Origin: a virus
DNA: 64,000 nucleotides
IMG/VR virus record: IMGVR_UViG_3300025070_000012
Span: 1 to 64,000 of that record
Strand: one strand, 5' to 3'
The translations under genes and the position numbers were made by a program. The notes beneath the pieces are model-generated. The model did no database searches. It worked only from the letters and a program-made list of their open reading frames with translations, and had not been told where the DNA came from. Shown piece by piece: positions 14,460 to 21,603 of the stretch. Positions within the stretch are counted from its first letter, which is position 1; the number at the start of each line of letters is the position of its first letter.

Positions 14460-14645
14460 ATGACTAAACCCAATGAAAAATTTAAACTAAACGTTCGTGA
14501 CGTAGAGCAGATTGAAACTGCTCTGCGTTTTCGCATGTTTGCAGCAGACCCAAAAGAAAAACAAGTTATCAACGAACTTTTGGCCAAGATGTATCATCAA
14601 AAGAATTGGTATCGTCCAAAGAATAAAACCTATGTGGGTGGTTAA
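14460..14645 (+). CDS. small protein, possibly translated from a leaderless mRNA
   Basis: A 61-residue basic helical protein (VRDVEQIETALRFRMFAADPKEKQVINELLAKMY) of unknown function. No Shine-Dalgarno precedes ATG 14460. It converges on the tape-measure gene; the two stop codons share the centre of a 12-bp perfect palindrome (14638-14649). No intrinsic terminator is visible between the convergent genes. Confidence 0.65.
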   Translation: MTKPNEKFKLNVRDVEQIETALRFRMFAADPKEKQVINELLAKMYHQKNWYRPKNKTYVGG

Positions 14646-14649
14646 CCAC
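14638..14649. repeat. palindrome shared by two convergent stop codons
   Basis: GTGGTTAACCAC is a perfect 12-bp palindrome; its central TTAA supplies TAA stops for the rightward gene (14643-14645) and the leftward gene (14644-14642). Confidence 0.7.
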
Positions 14650-16492
14650 TTAGTTTCATAGGACTCATTGGATTGCCATTCTGGTTGTAGGATTTAACGT
14701 CTGCAATATTTACTGCACCACCTTTAGTGATCTGAGTATTTTGGATCGTATCCCCACCAACTTTTCCAATCACCACGTTTGTACCACTATTCCCCATGGC
14801 GGCATCTGCTAACATCTGTTGTGTAGCGGCACTTCCTGCCAGTGAACTCAGTTTTTGTGCCGCAGGCCCGCCGTTCATTATTTCTTCCAGCGCTTTGAGT
14901 ATTCTCTTTTGATCATCTGTTAGGAATTCGAAGTCTTCAGAAGTAGACGTAATGCCTTGGAACGATCTCAGTATACTATTACGCAATTCGTTGCGCATGG
15001 TTAAGATCGCCGTATCGTTACCAGACAGTTCAACAAACTTATTCAACTCTTCAAGTTGACTAAAGAATTTATTGTACGCCTCATCACCTTCAACTTCACC
15101 TAGATTGTCACCCAACATCGTAAGTTGACCTCTTTGTGCCGCCATCATTGGGCCAAATCTGTCGATGAATCTTTGAATGGTCGCTTGATCTAACATCTTG
15201 ATTACATCATTAACAGCAGCTTTATCCCCTTCTGCAGCCTGTTTAAGTGTTTCATCAAAGTCGTCGTACAAGTTAGCAGCGATTGCCATTTGTTCTGCAT
15301 CAGTTGTTTTGGTAAACTTGTCTGCGCTTGCAGATCCAGCTACGCCTTCTGTATTTGGTCTTTTCATTCTTGCAGCTCTTAATACAGCATCATCATAATT
15401 TTCTAATGATCCAAGATTACCTTCTAGAATATCTGCAAGTGCAAGTCGGTCTGCGAGTTTTTTCTCTGCATCCGCTTGGTTTCTCTTAAACCAATTGTAT
15501 AAGGTCTTCCCTGCAACATACGCAATACCTGCTACTGCACCAACAAGCAACCCTGGCGGCCCAAACATTGCACCAAGTGTGAGTGCTCCAGATATTGCAG
15601 TCGCACTATCAACAGCGAAATCTGCCCATCCTTCTGACATGCCTTGAGTTTGTAACCAATTACTGATATCTTCTCCATAGAAAACAAGTGCACCAGTTAA
15701 CGCACCCAGTGCAGAAACCTTTAATACTTTTCTTAGGTTCAACAACCCTGCAGGCGCACCTTGTCCAGCAGGGCCTCCACCACCGCCAGCACCTAATACA
15801 CCTTGAATAATACCAGCAGTAACACCTTTTGCAAGTGAACCGCCTGCAAATCCAGACATGATACCTGCGGCAGTCAAACCTGCGCCTGCAAGAATCATCC
15901 CTAATGGACTTGAGATAAAATCAGTGATTGCAGTAACTGCTTCTGGAATTTTGGTTGCAAAGGTTACAAAAGAAGTTCCAAGTGCAGACCAGTCAACTTC
16001 TTTGAAGGTCTTGATCATTGAGGTTTCAAAGGCAGTGAATCCACCACCTGTCTTCTCGTCAATAAATCCTTTTGCAAAGTTATATGCAACAAACAAACCT
16101 GCAGAACCAAGAAGAAGTGGTTTCATCATTCCTAGAAGACTTCCACCAAATCCAGAAATCATTTCTATGAGACCTTTTGACTTCTTACCATCACTATCAG
16201 TGATAGTTGTATCTGTTTCAGTCTCTTCGATTTCGGGTTGAACTGGTGGTTGTAACTCGTTGAGGTCGTCTCTTCTCTGTTGTCTTTCGATTGCTTCTTC
16301 TTGAATGCCCATCTGTTTGCGCAACAGTTGTGTCTGTTCCGCAATATTTCCAGAGATGGAATTGAATACACCTTCGAACTTTTCGAGTTGTATTTTGACA
16401 GAGCGAATAGAGTGACTACCGCTATTGCGAGTCAACTGACCTTCTGCTTTTAAACGATCAATGATCGCTTCTGTTTCTGCACTTATTGCCAT
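14642..16492 (-). CDS. 29: tail tape measure / baseplate hub protein gp29-like
   Basis: A 616-residue protein close in length to T4 gp29 (590), which sets tail length. The N-terminal 110 residues are charged and partly coiled (QLLRKQMGIQEEAIERQQRR). Several long hydrophobic stretches follow, including SLLGMMKPLLLGSAGLFVAY, MILAGAGLTAAGIMSGFAGG and GLLVGAVAGIAYVAG, typical of tape measure proteins that insert into the host inner membrane. A glycine-alanine-proline rich linker lies near residues 230-250. The C-terminal third is helical. Its place directly after a chaperone pair with a likely frameshift is the classic tape-measure context. No sequence motif identifies gp29 uniquely. Confidence 0.65.
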   Translation of the reverse strand: MAISAETEAIIDRLKAEGQLTRNSGSHSIRSVKIQLEKFEGVFNSISGNIAEQTQLLRKQMGIQEEAIERQQRRDDLNELQPPVQPEIEETETDTTITDSDGKKSKGLIEMISGFGGSLLGMMKPLLLGSAGLFVAYNFAKGFIDEKTGGGFTAFETSMIKTFKEVDWSALGTSFVTFATKIPEAVTAITDFISSPLGMILAGAGLTAAGIMSGFAGGSLAKGVTAGIIQGVLGAGGGGGPAGQGAPAGLLNLRKVLKVSALGALTGALVFYGEDISNWLQTQGMSEGWADFAVDSATAISGALTLGAMFGPPGLLVGAVAGIAYVAGKTLYNWFKRNQADAEKKLADRLALADILEGNLGSLENYDDAVLRAARMKRPNTEGVAGSASADKFTKTTDAEQMAIAANLYDDFDETLKQAAEGDKAAVNDVIKMLDQATIQRFIDRFGPMMAAQRGQLTMLGDNLGEVEGDEAYNKFFSQLEELNKFVELSGNDTAILTMRNELRNSILRSFQGITSTSEDFEFLTDDQKRILKALEEIMNGGPAAQKLSSLAGSAATQQMLADAAMGNSGTNVVIGKVGGDTIQNTQITKGGAVNIADVKSYNQNGNPMSPMKLSG

Positions 16493-16675
16493 TTACTTTC
16501 CCGACTGCATTCGTTGTTCTTCTTTTTGTTTTTCTAAAAACTGTACTAACATCGCAAAATAAAGGTCACGTTCATAAGGTAATAAATTTTCTACGTCTGA
16601 TATTGAGTATTTATGATGCTGCACCAATGAAAAGACTATTTGATAATATTCTTTCAGACTCATGTGACACAGCAC
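16493..16675 (-). CDS. tail assembly chaperone extension (likely -1 frameshift product)
   Basis: A reading frame of 60 codons from GTG 16675 (alternative ATG 16663 gives 56 residues: MSLKEYYQIVFSLVQHHKY...). Neither start has a Shine-Dalgarno. It is in the -1 frame relative to the upstream gp26-like gene, which carries the heptamer T TTT TTC eight bases before its stop. Slippage there would add about 62 residues (through R-L-V-L-C-H-M) to give a fusion of about 294. YERDLYFAMLVQFLEKQ resembles the helical extension of other phage tail chaperones. Independent translation remains possible. Confidence 0.6.
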   Translation of the reverse strand: MLCHMSLKEYYQIVFSLVQHHKYSISDVENLLPYERDLYFAMLVQFLEKQKEEQRMQSGK

Positions 16676-17376
16676 TAGGCGAAAAAAGATCTCATTCCTT
16701 CTATTACAAATGTCTTTTCAGTACCTTCACTATTGGTATACTTCATTTCATGACGAAGTTTAGGCATTGTTTCAAAGAACTTTTGAATTTCTTTCATCAC
16801 ATCTGCCGTCATATCGTTCATAAAGTCATCAACCTCTTCTTGCGAATAGTCAGAGAACTTGTGCGTTTCTTCTTCAGATGCAATTTGATCCAGCGAAGAT
16901 GTCATAATGTAATAGTTTACAAGAGGGTCAGTTGCATCCATTGTAATGATTTGTGTGAACTGATCGATGGTAGGATACTTTAAAAACAAAGTATATTCAT
17001 CATTAATTCTTACACGTTTGGAATGCTCTTTATCCTTGACAATTTTAACATCGTCAATGTTGATTTCCATCTCAACTCTCTCTTTTGTATCAGGATCTCC
17101 GATAGTAAACTTAATTGCGTTATCTACAGATCTTGAACGTAGCACAAGAAGTACATATTCCAAATCAAACATTGCGAGTTTAGAAATATCTGTTTTAACC
17201 AGACAGTTATTCACAATTTGTTTTGCCGCTAGTAGTTCTTGTTCACGGTCATTTGACTCTTGTGCAACCAAAAGAATCTTTTCTTCTTTGACCGTAAACG
17301 GTCTGTATTTTACTTTTCTACCAGTTGAAGGAAGTTTCAATTCAAAAAGTGGTAGATCAATTTTAGGTAAAGCCAT
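16675..17376 (-). CDS. 26: baseplate hub/chaperone gp26-like protein
   Basis: A 233-residue protein of the T4_baseplate family (T4 gp26 has 208). The N-terminus MALPKIDLPLFELKLPSTG, then VKYRPFTVKEEKILLVAQES, is characteristic. Acidic DINIDDVKIV and a C-terminal EEVDDFMNDMTADVMKEIQKFF region follow. It helps assemble the hub and tape measure. It has a good ribosome binding site (AAGGAG). Its last codons TCT TTT TTC GCC TAG contain a slippery heptamer (positions 16687 down to 16681) linking it to the next frame. It occupies the place of the G protein in the G/G-T chaperone pair. Confidence 0.85.
   Translation of the reverse strand: MALPKIDLPLFELKLPSTGRKVKYRPFTVKEEKILLVAQESNDREQELLAAKQIVNNCLVKTDISKLAMFDLEYVLLVLRSRSVDNAIKFTIGDPDTKERVEMEINIDDVKIVKDKEHSKRVRINDEYTLFLKYPTIDQFTQIITMDATDPLVNYYIMTSSLDQIASEEETHKFSDYSQEEVDDFMNDMTADVMKEIQKFFETMPKLRHEMKYTNSEGTEKTFVIEGMRSFFA
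16681..16687 (-). promoter_or_regulatory. probable -1 ribosomal frameshift site
   Basis: On the minus strand the heptamer TTTTTTC is read in zero frame as T TTT TTC, the X XXY YYZ form of classical slippery sites. The -1 frame continues without a stop through the downstream reading frame. No clear stimulating pseudoknot was recognised. Confidence 0.65.
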
Positions 17377-17391
17377 AATATATTCTCCTTA

Positions 17392-18171
17392 CTATAGACC
17401 TATACTCCGACTCAAATTGTCGAAGGAATTATTAACACGCTGGAACCTGTTCACAGCATCTTGTATACTTGATACATTAGAAAACCCTTGATTAACGGTT
17501 TGTTGTACCACTCCAGCAAAACCTGCAACTGCACCAAGGATATCAAAGAAACCAGAACCACGTCCTAGTCTTGATGTTGGTGAGCCTGGCCTCAAACCAG
17601 AGTATTCGATTCTATCATATGAAAATGCAACTGGAAGTGTGAGGAACTGATCGTTTGTTTCCCATGCCATATCCAGATCACCAATCTGAGAAGGCCATGC
17701 TTTGTCTAGTATTACTTCATAGAATCTACTTGGATCGTGATCCGTTGAGAAGTGACGTATACTTAGACGACATGAATACTCATCTTTGTATCCAATCTCA
17801 TACGGAAGTTTACCATTGTCTTCAGACAGGTTGCCACCTGCGGTTCCGATATTGATTACATTCTGCATCCAAGAGTGGAAGAACTTCAATATCTCATGAT
17901 CACTATCAATCATAAAAATTGTATTGATTTGTGTATTCTGAACAGACATAGGGAACTGTTTAGGAAGACTTGCAACTGCCTCGTAGTTTGCAACATTAAG
18001 ACTTACAGAGGGAATCTGTGCCGTCTTACAGAAGAACGTGAGTTCTTTTGATCCCAACAATGAGTTGACATTGTTTGGGTAACCTGTTATAGTAACTTGA
18101 AACAAGTTCGCATGTGCAGGGCCACCAAACTGATCAAATGTTGATTTGAATTCCGATATGCGAAATGCCAT
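17392..18171 (-). CDS. 54: tail-tube-fold baseplate protein, gp54-like
   Basis: A 259-residue protein of the tail-tube superfamily. MAFRISEFKSTFDQFGGPAHA, then NLFQVTITGYPN and FCKTAQIPSVSL, are features of tail tube and tube-initiator proteins; FMIDSDHEILKFFHSWM is also typical. T4 has gp19, gp48 and gp54 with this fold. Position near the hub genes and length support gp54, which starts tube polymerisation, but gp19 cannot be excluded from sequence alone. The C-terminal 60 residues are glycine and asparagine rich. It overlaps the upstream gene by one base. Confidence 0.6.
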   Translation of the reverse strand: MAFRISEFKSTFDQFGGPAHANLFQVTITGYPNNVNSLLGSKELTFFCKTAQIPSVSLNVANYEAVASLPKQFPMSVQNTQINTIFMIDSDHEILKFFHSWMQNVINIGTAGGNLSEDNGKLPYEIGYKDEYSCRLSIRHFSTDHDPSRFYEVILDKAWPSQIGDLDMAWETNDQFLTLPVAFSYDRIEYSGLRPGSPTSRLGRGSGFFDILGAVAGFAGVVQQTVNQGFSNVSSIQDAVNRFQRVNNSFDNLSRSIGL

Positions 18172-18779
18172 TATCCGTTCCTTATGATTTTACGACTATC
18201 AGCGTATACTTTGTTTTTACTTGCACCAACGAAGTTCGCAGTTGGTAGGAACAATGCAATGTCCCACTCCACAGGATTAACATAAAAAAACCTTGATCTT
18301 GTCTGAGCATTCAGATAGTGTTTGATAGTGGGTTTAAATTCTCTGAACTTAGACGCACTGTTTAAAAGTTTATATGATAAATCTAATTTTGTACTCGTAT
18401 CATACTTATCGTTTGTAATGGTGTCGTAAAGACCATCCATTAACTTTGCACGTAAAATAGGTGGTAAATAGTGCATGTTGATGCCCATGAATCCTTTTGG
18501 TGCAGGGCCAATTGGGAATATCAGAGGGAACTTATCGTAGTAAGGTAATGTCTTTGCATGTTTTGCCTCATACGCAAAGAAGTACATATTACCTACTGCA
18601 GATGTGTTTGCACCTCTGTCTTTTAATTCACGTTCCACTCTACCTGCATTTATCGGGCCATTCTTAACAGACTTCTGCGCAGTATCTCTGTACCACTTAC
18701 GTGCGGCATCAGTACGTGCAGGCACTTGTCCCGAACGAATACCTCTTAAAAGTATATCATTAAATAATGATGCTGCCAT
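18171..18779 (-). CDS. DNA end protector gp2-like protein
   Basis: A 202-residue protein. NMYFFAYEAKHAKTLPYYDKF followed by FPLIFPIGPAPKGFMGINMHYLPPILRAKLMD forms a strongly conserved-looking core, and VNPVEWDIALFLPTANFVGA closes it. In T4, gp2 and gp4 are neighbours and act in head completion; gp4 is two genes upstream here, which supports a gp2-like assignment. The match to T4 gp2 is not obvious by eye, so another head or tail completion role is possible. AAGGAC within the end of the upstream mini-gene serves as ribosome binding site. Confidence 0.45.
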   Translation of the reverse strand: MAASLFNDILLRGIRSGQVPARTDAARKWYRDTAQKSVKNGPINAGRVERELKDRGANTSAVGNMYFFAYEAKHAKTLPYYDKFPLIFPIGPAPKGFMGINMHYLPPILRAKLMDGLYDTITNDKYDTSTKLDLSYKLLNSASKFREFKPTIKHYLNAQTRSRFFYVNPVEWDIALFLPTANFVGASKNKVYADSRKIIRNG

Positions 18780-18781
18780 TT

Positions 18782-18901
18782 CTAGTCCTTACAGTCTTTA
18801 CATTTACATTTAAAACAAACGTCATTTATACAATCGGGACAATCTTTACCACGATGACATGGGTGTCCACAGGTTGTGCAAATGGGTTTATCTGATTGCA
18901 T
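18782..18901 (-). CDS. 39-residue cysteine-rich zinc-binding mini-protein
   Basis: A short leftward gene with nine cysteines in 39 residues: C8, C11, C15, C21, C24, C29, C32, C34 and C37, plus H13 and H16. The pattern has CxxC pairs (CTTC, CPDC) and a CFKCKCKDC tail, suggesting two metal sites. It overlaps the upstream gene by fourteen bases and ends two bases before the gp2-like start, filling the gap exactly, which argues for real translation. Function is unknown. Confidence 0.7.
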   Translation of the reverse strand: MQSDKPICTTCGHPCHRGKDCPDCINDVCFKCKCKDCKD

Positions 18902-19310
18902 GTTCGTCCATTAATTTCTTTATTGTATCTAATGCACGCTTGCCATCTGGGTGTTTCGGGTTTATACTAACCTCAGTACCATTCACAAAGTCTGATATAC
19001 TTGCAGATTTTCCTAAGGCGGTAATTGCACGATGGAGTGGATCCTTTGGATCGTACTTTCTTTCGAATCCAGGCTTTCCTCTCAGTTCAACCCACTTACG
19101 ATCTCCCTTGTTCCACATCTTCAGAACATCCTGATCTTTTCCACGAATGAGTTTTAATTTGACTCCCTCGTCGATAAACTTTGTTAATCTGATCATGTCT
19201 TCTGCCTTTGCGTTTCTTTTCTTGTATTCATTATATATTTCTTTGTATGTGGTAATTAACACAACTTTATCGTTATCGTCATATAGTGTGTACCTTGGCC
19301 ACCTGTTCAT
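18888..19310 (-). CDS. unknown protein between gp4 and the mini-protein
   Basis: A 140-residue protein starting at MNRWPRYTLYDD; a longer in-frame reading would overlap gp4 and is unlikely. It is lysine and aspartate rich, with a helical middle (RNAKAEDMIRLTKFIDEGVKL) and C-terminus (GKRALDTIKKLMDEHAI). No domain was recognised. It lies eight bases after gp4 in the leftward late operon, so a head-completion or tail-assembly role is plausible. Confidence 0.65.
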   Translation of the reverse strand: MNRWPRYTLYDDNDKVVLITTYKEIYNEYKKRNAKAEDMIRLTKFIDEGVKLKLIRGKDQDVLKMWNKGDRKWVELRGKPGFERKYDPKDPLHRAITALGKSASISDFVNGTEVSINPKHPDGKRALDTIKKLMDEHAIR

Positions 19311-19318
19311 GGTCGTTC

Positions 19319-19780
19319 CTAATACTTGATGTTGAGTTCTTTCTCCGTCATTATTACAAATTCCCATCCACGTTGGTGACAGAACCTTCTCGCTGCCTTC
19401 CACTTCGCATCATTTACACCCCAAGTCTTAACCTCGTTAAGATATCTACGAGAGACACGTCCAGTAGGGGTTGCATTCTTTTTCCTTGGATCTGGTGGTC
19501 TCGTTTGTTTGTATGGTTTTATTTCAACCATGATCGTCTTTGGTGCACCCTCACGTTGTTTCATTTTTACAATTACATCTGGAAAGTATCGATGCATCTT
19601 ATTGTCTAATGGAGACATGTAAGGAACCATCAATTCCTCAGATTGCCACCAAATTGTATCAGGATGTTCGTCACACCACTTAAAGAATTTTACTTCCCAC
19701 ATACTACGATAAATAATCTTAGATGGGTCGCCTTTGTACTTGCTAGGGTTCTTCGGGCGGAATCTTCCACTATATGCCAT
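19319..19780 (-). CDS. 4: head completion nuclease-fold protein gp4
   Basis: A 153-residue protein matching T4 gp4 (150): MAYSGRFRPKNPSKYKG, then KIIYRSMWEVKFFKWCDEHPD, MHRYFPDVIVKM and a final KAARRFCHQRGWEFVIMTE. The order E in MWEVKFF, D in YFPDVIV, and ExK in MVEIKPY is a PD-(D/E)xK-like nuclease pattern, intact here. gp4 (also called gp50/65) acts when DNA-filled heads are completed before tail joining. ATG 19780 is preferred over an upstream in-frame codon that lies in the promoter region. Confidence 0.9.
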   Translation of the reverse strand: MAYSGRFRPKNPSKYKGDPSKIIYRSMWEVKFFKWCDEHPDTIWWQSEELMVPYMSPLDNKMHRYFPDVIVKMKQREGAPKTIMVEIKPYKQTRPPDPRKKNATPTGRVSRRYLNEVKTWGVNDAKWKAARRFCHQRGWEFVIMTEKELNIKY

Positions 19781-19800
19781 TTTCAATTTCACATTTTGGT

Positions 19801-19808
19801 TATAAATA
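19801..19808 (+). promoter_or_regulatory. late promoter for the rightward gp48 operon
   Basis: Exact TATAAATA, 35 bases before gp48. It forms one arm of an inverted repeat with the leftward promoter at 19822-19829. Confidence 0.85.
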
Positions 19809-19821
19809 GGTTTACACAGTG

Positions 19822-19829
19822 TATTTATA
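19822..19829 (-). promoter_or_regulatory. late promoter for the leftward gp4-tape measure operon
   Basis: Exact TATAAATA on the minus strand, 42 bases before gp4. Both predicted start sites fall between the two elements, so the promoters face each other. Confidence 0.85.
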
Positions 19830-19842
19830 AGGTTTAAACAAA

Positions 19843-20943
19843 ATGGCAGGAAGTTACAGACCAGAGGTTGCACGTCTTAAAGATGCGTACAGACGTAACC
19901 CTACTCTATTCTCGTTTCCAGAAAATAAAACGGCGCATTCTATCATGTTCGTTTTCAAGGAATACGACTATAGTGGGTATACAAGACAAAACAATAATGC
20001 ATCATATTTTGAGACACGACAACGTGGAGTCGGTAGATCTATTGCAGATCGAAACCGAGCAATCAGTACGTCCATTAGTTCTTTTGGTTCTGTCGAGTTG
20101 CCTTTTCCAAAACAGTTACAAGACAATACATCCGTGAGACTCAATGCATTTGAAAGAGAAGCAATCACTGAAGCGGTTACCAATGCAATATACAAAGGTA
20201 CAGGTGGTGGTATGGGTGATGGAACTCTGGGGTCAATAGGATCAGGACTCGCAGGCGCCGCAGGCGATATTGCAGGTGCGATACAAACGGCAGGGGCTAG
20301 TATGGCGACTGCGGAAGGTCGTAAAAATGCAATGGGTACTTTCACCAATGCAGTAAGTGATGTATTAGGTAAAGTAGCAGGTATCGAAGGTACAGCGGCA
20401 ACATCTGCGGCTGCATACTTAATGAGAGGTATAGTTAGTAAACTTGGTGGAGACGTTGCAAGAACTATTGATCTCGTCCAAGGTAATGTTGTCAACCCTA
20501 AAGAAGCACTTGCGTTTGAAGGTGTTGATATGAAGAACTATAGTTTTTCATGGGAACTCTATCCTTCTAATGCAACTGAAACACAAACAATCGATCAGAT
20601 TATCAAGACATGTAAACGTAATGCCCTACCAGAAGTTCAGGATCTTGTGCCAGGCGTATTTGAACGTACATTCTTGAGGTATCCATCTGTCGTAGAAATT
20701 AAACTAATCGGAACTAACAACCAGTACTTTCCTAAATTCAAACCATGTATGATTAAAGCAGTAAACGTAAGTTATGAAAATGCAGCAGGTACTGTTCCTA
20801 TCATGCAGGGTGGTGCGCCTGGTTCTGTAACATTGAATATGGAATTCTCAGAAATGTCTGCACACACAAGAGAAGATGTAGATCAAAGTCTTGATCGTGC
20901 AGCAATCAACGCACAAGCGAATCAGTTGCCTGATAGTTTCTAA
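19843..20943 (+). CDS. 48: baseplate tail tube cap gp48
   Basis: A 366-residue protein almost identical in length to T4 gp48 (364). The segment SSFGSVELPFPKQLQDNTSVRL and the C-terminal YSFSWELYPSNATETQTIDQI and VNVSYENAAG are typical tube-cap features. Residues 125-185 are rich in glycine and alanine and may be a flexible insertion. gp48 caps the baseplate and starts the tail tube with gp54. It is the first gene of the rightward late operon. Confidence 0.85.
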   Translation: MAGSYRPEVARLKDAYRRNPTLFSFPENKTAHSIMFVFKEYDYSGYTRQNNNASYFETRQRGVGRSIADRNRAISTSISSFGSVELPFPKQLQDNTSVRLNAFEREAITEAVTNAIYKGTGGGMGDGTLGSIGSGLAGAAGDIAGAIQTAGASMATAEGRKNAMGTFTNAVSDVLGKVAGIEGTAATSAAAYLMRGIVSKLGGDVARTIDLVQGNVVNPKEALAFEGVDMKNYSFSWELYPSNATETQTIDQIIKTCKRNALPEVQDLVPGVFERTFLRYPSVVEIKLIGTNNQYFPKFKPCMIKAVNVSYENAAGTVPIMQGGAPGSVTLNMEFSEMSAHTREDVDQSLDRAAINAQANQLPDSF

Positions 20944-20958
20944 ACAAAAGGTAAAGAC

Positions 20959-21336
20959 ATGGCAAAATATTTTGAAAACTTTCCAATCGTTGAATACAAC
21001 GGTAAAGTTATGCGTGACATCACAAGACGTAATCAACTCGTCAAAACGCTCACGACTAACCCAATGTTGTTTCTTCCATATACAGTAAAACAAAATGAAC
21101 GTGCAGAAGATATTGCGCAGTTCTATTATGGTTCTGTAGATTATAGTTGGTTGGTGTACATGGCGAATCAAATTGTTGATCCGTACTATGAATGGCCAAT
21201 GGACGAAGAAACCTTTAATAACTATCTTATCGCCAAGTATGAAGAACTATCTGGTGAAACAGGCGACGATGTTGTTGACTGGACTAAAGATGATACTATC
21301 ACTGATAATATCGTTTATTATTATAAAGAGGTATAA
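20959..21336 (+). CDS. 53: baseplate wedge gp53
   Basis: A 125-residue protein whose middle (ERAEDIAQFYYGSVDYSWLVYMANQI) matches the LysM-like fold of gp53; T4 gp53 is somewhat longer (about 196). Flanking motifs are YFENFPIVEYNG and DPYYEWPMDEETFNNYL. It joins neighbouring wedges around the hub. It follows gp48 by fifteen bases. Confidence 0.9.
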   Translation: MAKYFENFPIVEYNGKVMRDITRRNQLVKTLTTNPMLFLPYTVKQNERAEDIAQFYYGSVDYSWLVYMANQIVDPYYEWPMDEETFNNYLIAKYEELSGETGDDVVDWTKDDTITDNIVYYYKEV

Positions 21337-21339
21337 CAG

Positions 21340-21603
21340 ATGGCAGTTGATCAGGTAATTCTTGCACCAGAATCGTTCAGAACGATTTACTTGCGTAGAG
21401 AAGACAGAGTTATTCTCCTAACAGAACAGGGTCGTAAGATCATTATTAAACGTATCATTCCAGAAGAATGGATTGAATACCGTATCTACGATTACGAAAA
21501 AGACAGAAACGAATCCAAGAAAGAAATATTTCTTTTTGATAACAGATTTCTCCCTCAGATTACGAGAGAGTTCAAAGAAACTATACGTGCTGACGAAACC
21601 TAA
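21340..21603 (+). CDS. small late protein, unknown
   Basis: An 87-residue protein with alternating strands (VILLTEQGRKIIIKRIIPEEW) and charged turns, ending IRADET. No family was recognised. Its ribosome binding site is GAGGT and its stop overlaps the next start by one base; between gp53 and the hub it is likely a baseplate accessory. Confidence 0.65.
   Translation: MAVDQVILAPESFRTIYLRREDRVILLTEQGRKIIIKRIIPEEWIEYRIYDYEKDRNESKKEIFLFDNRFLPQITREFKETIRADET

Noticed and set aside
19968-20495. A 175-codon leftward frame opposite gp48
   Set aside because: It lies within a well-supported gp48 gene, is rich in alanine and proline from the antisense of a Gly/Ala stretch, and has no ribosome binding site.
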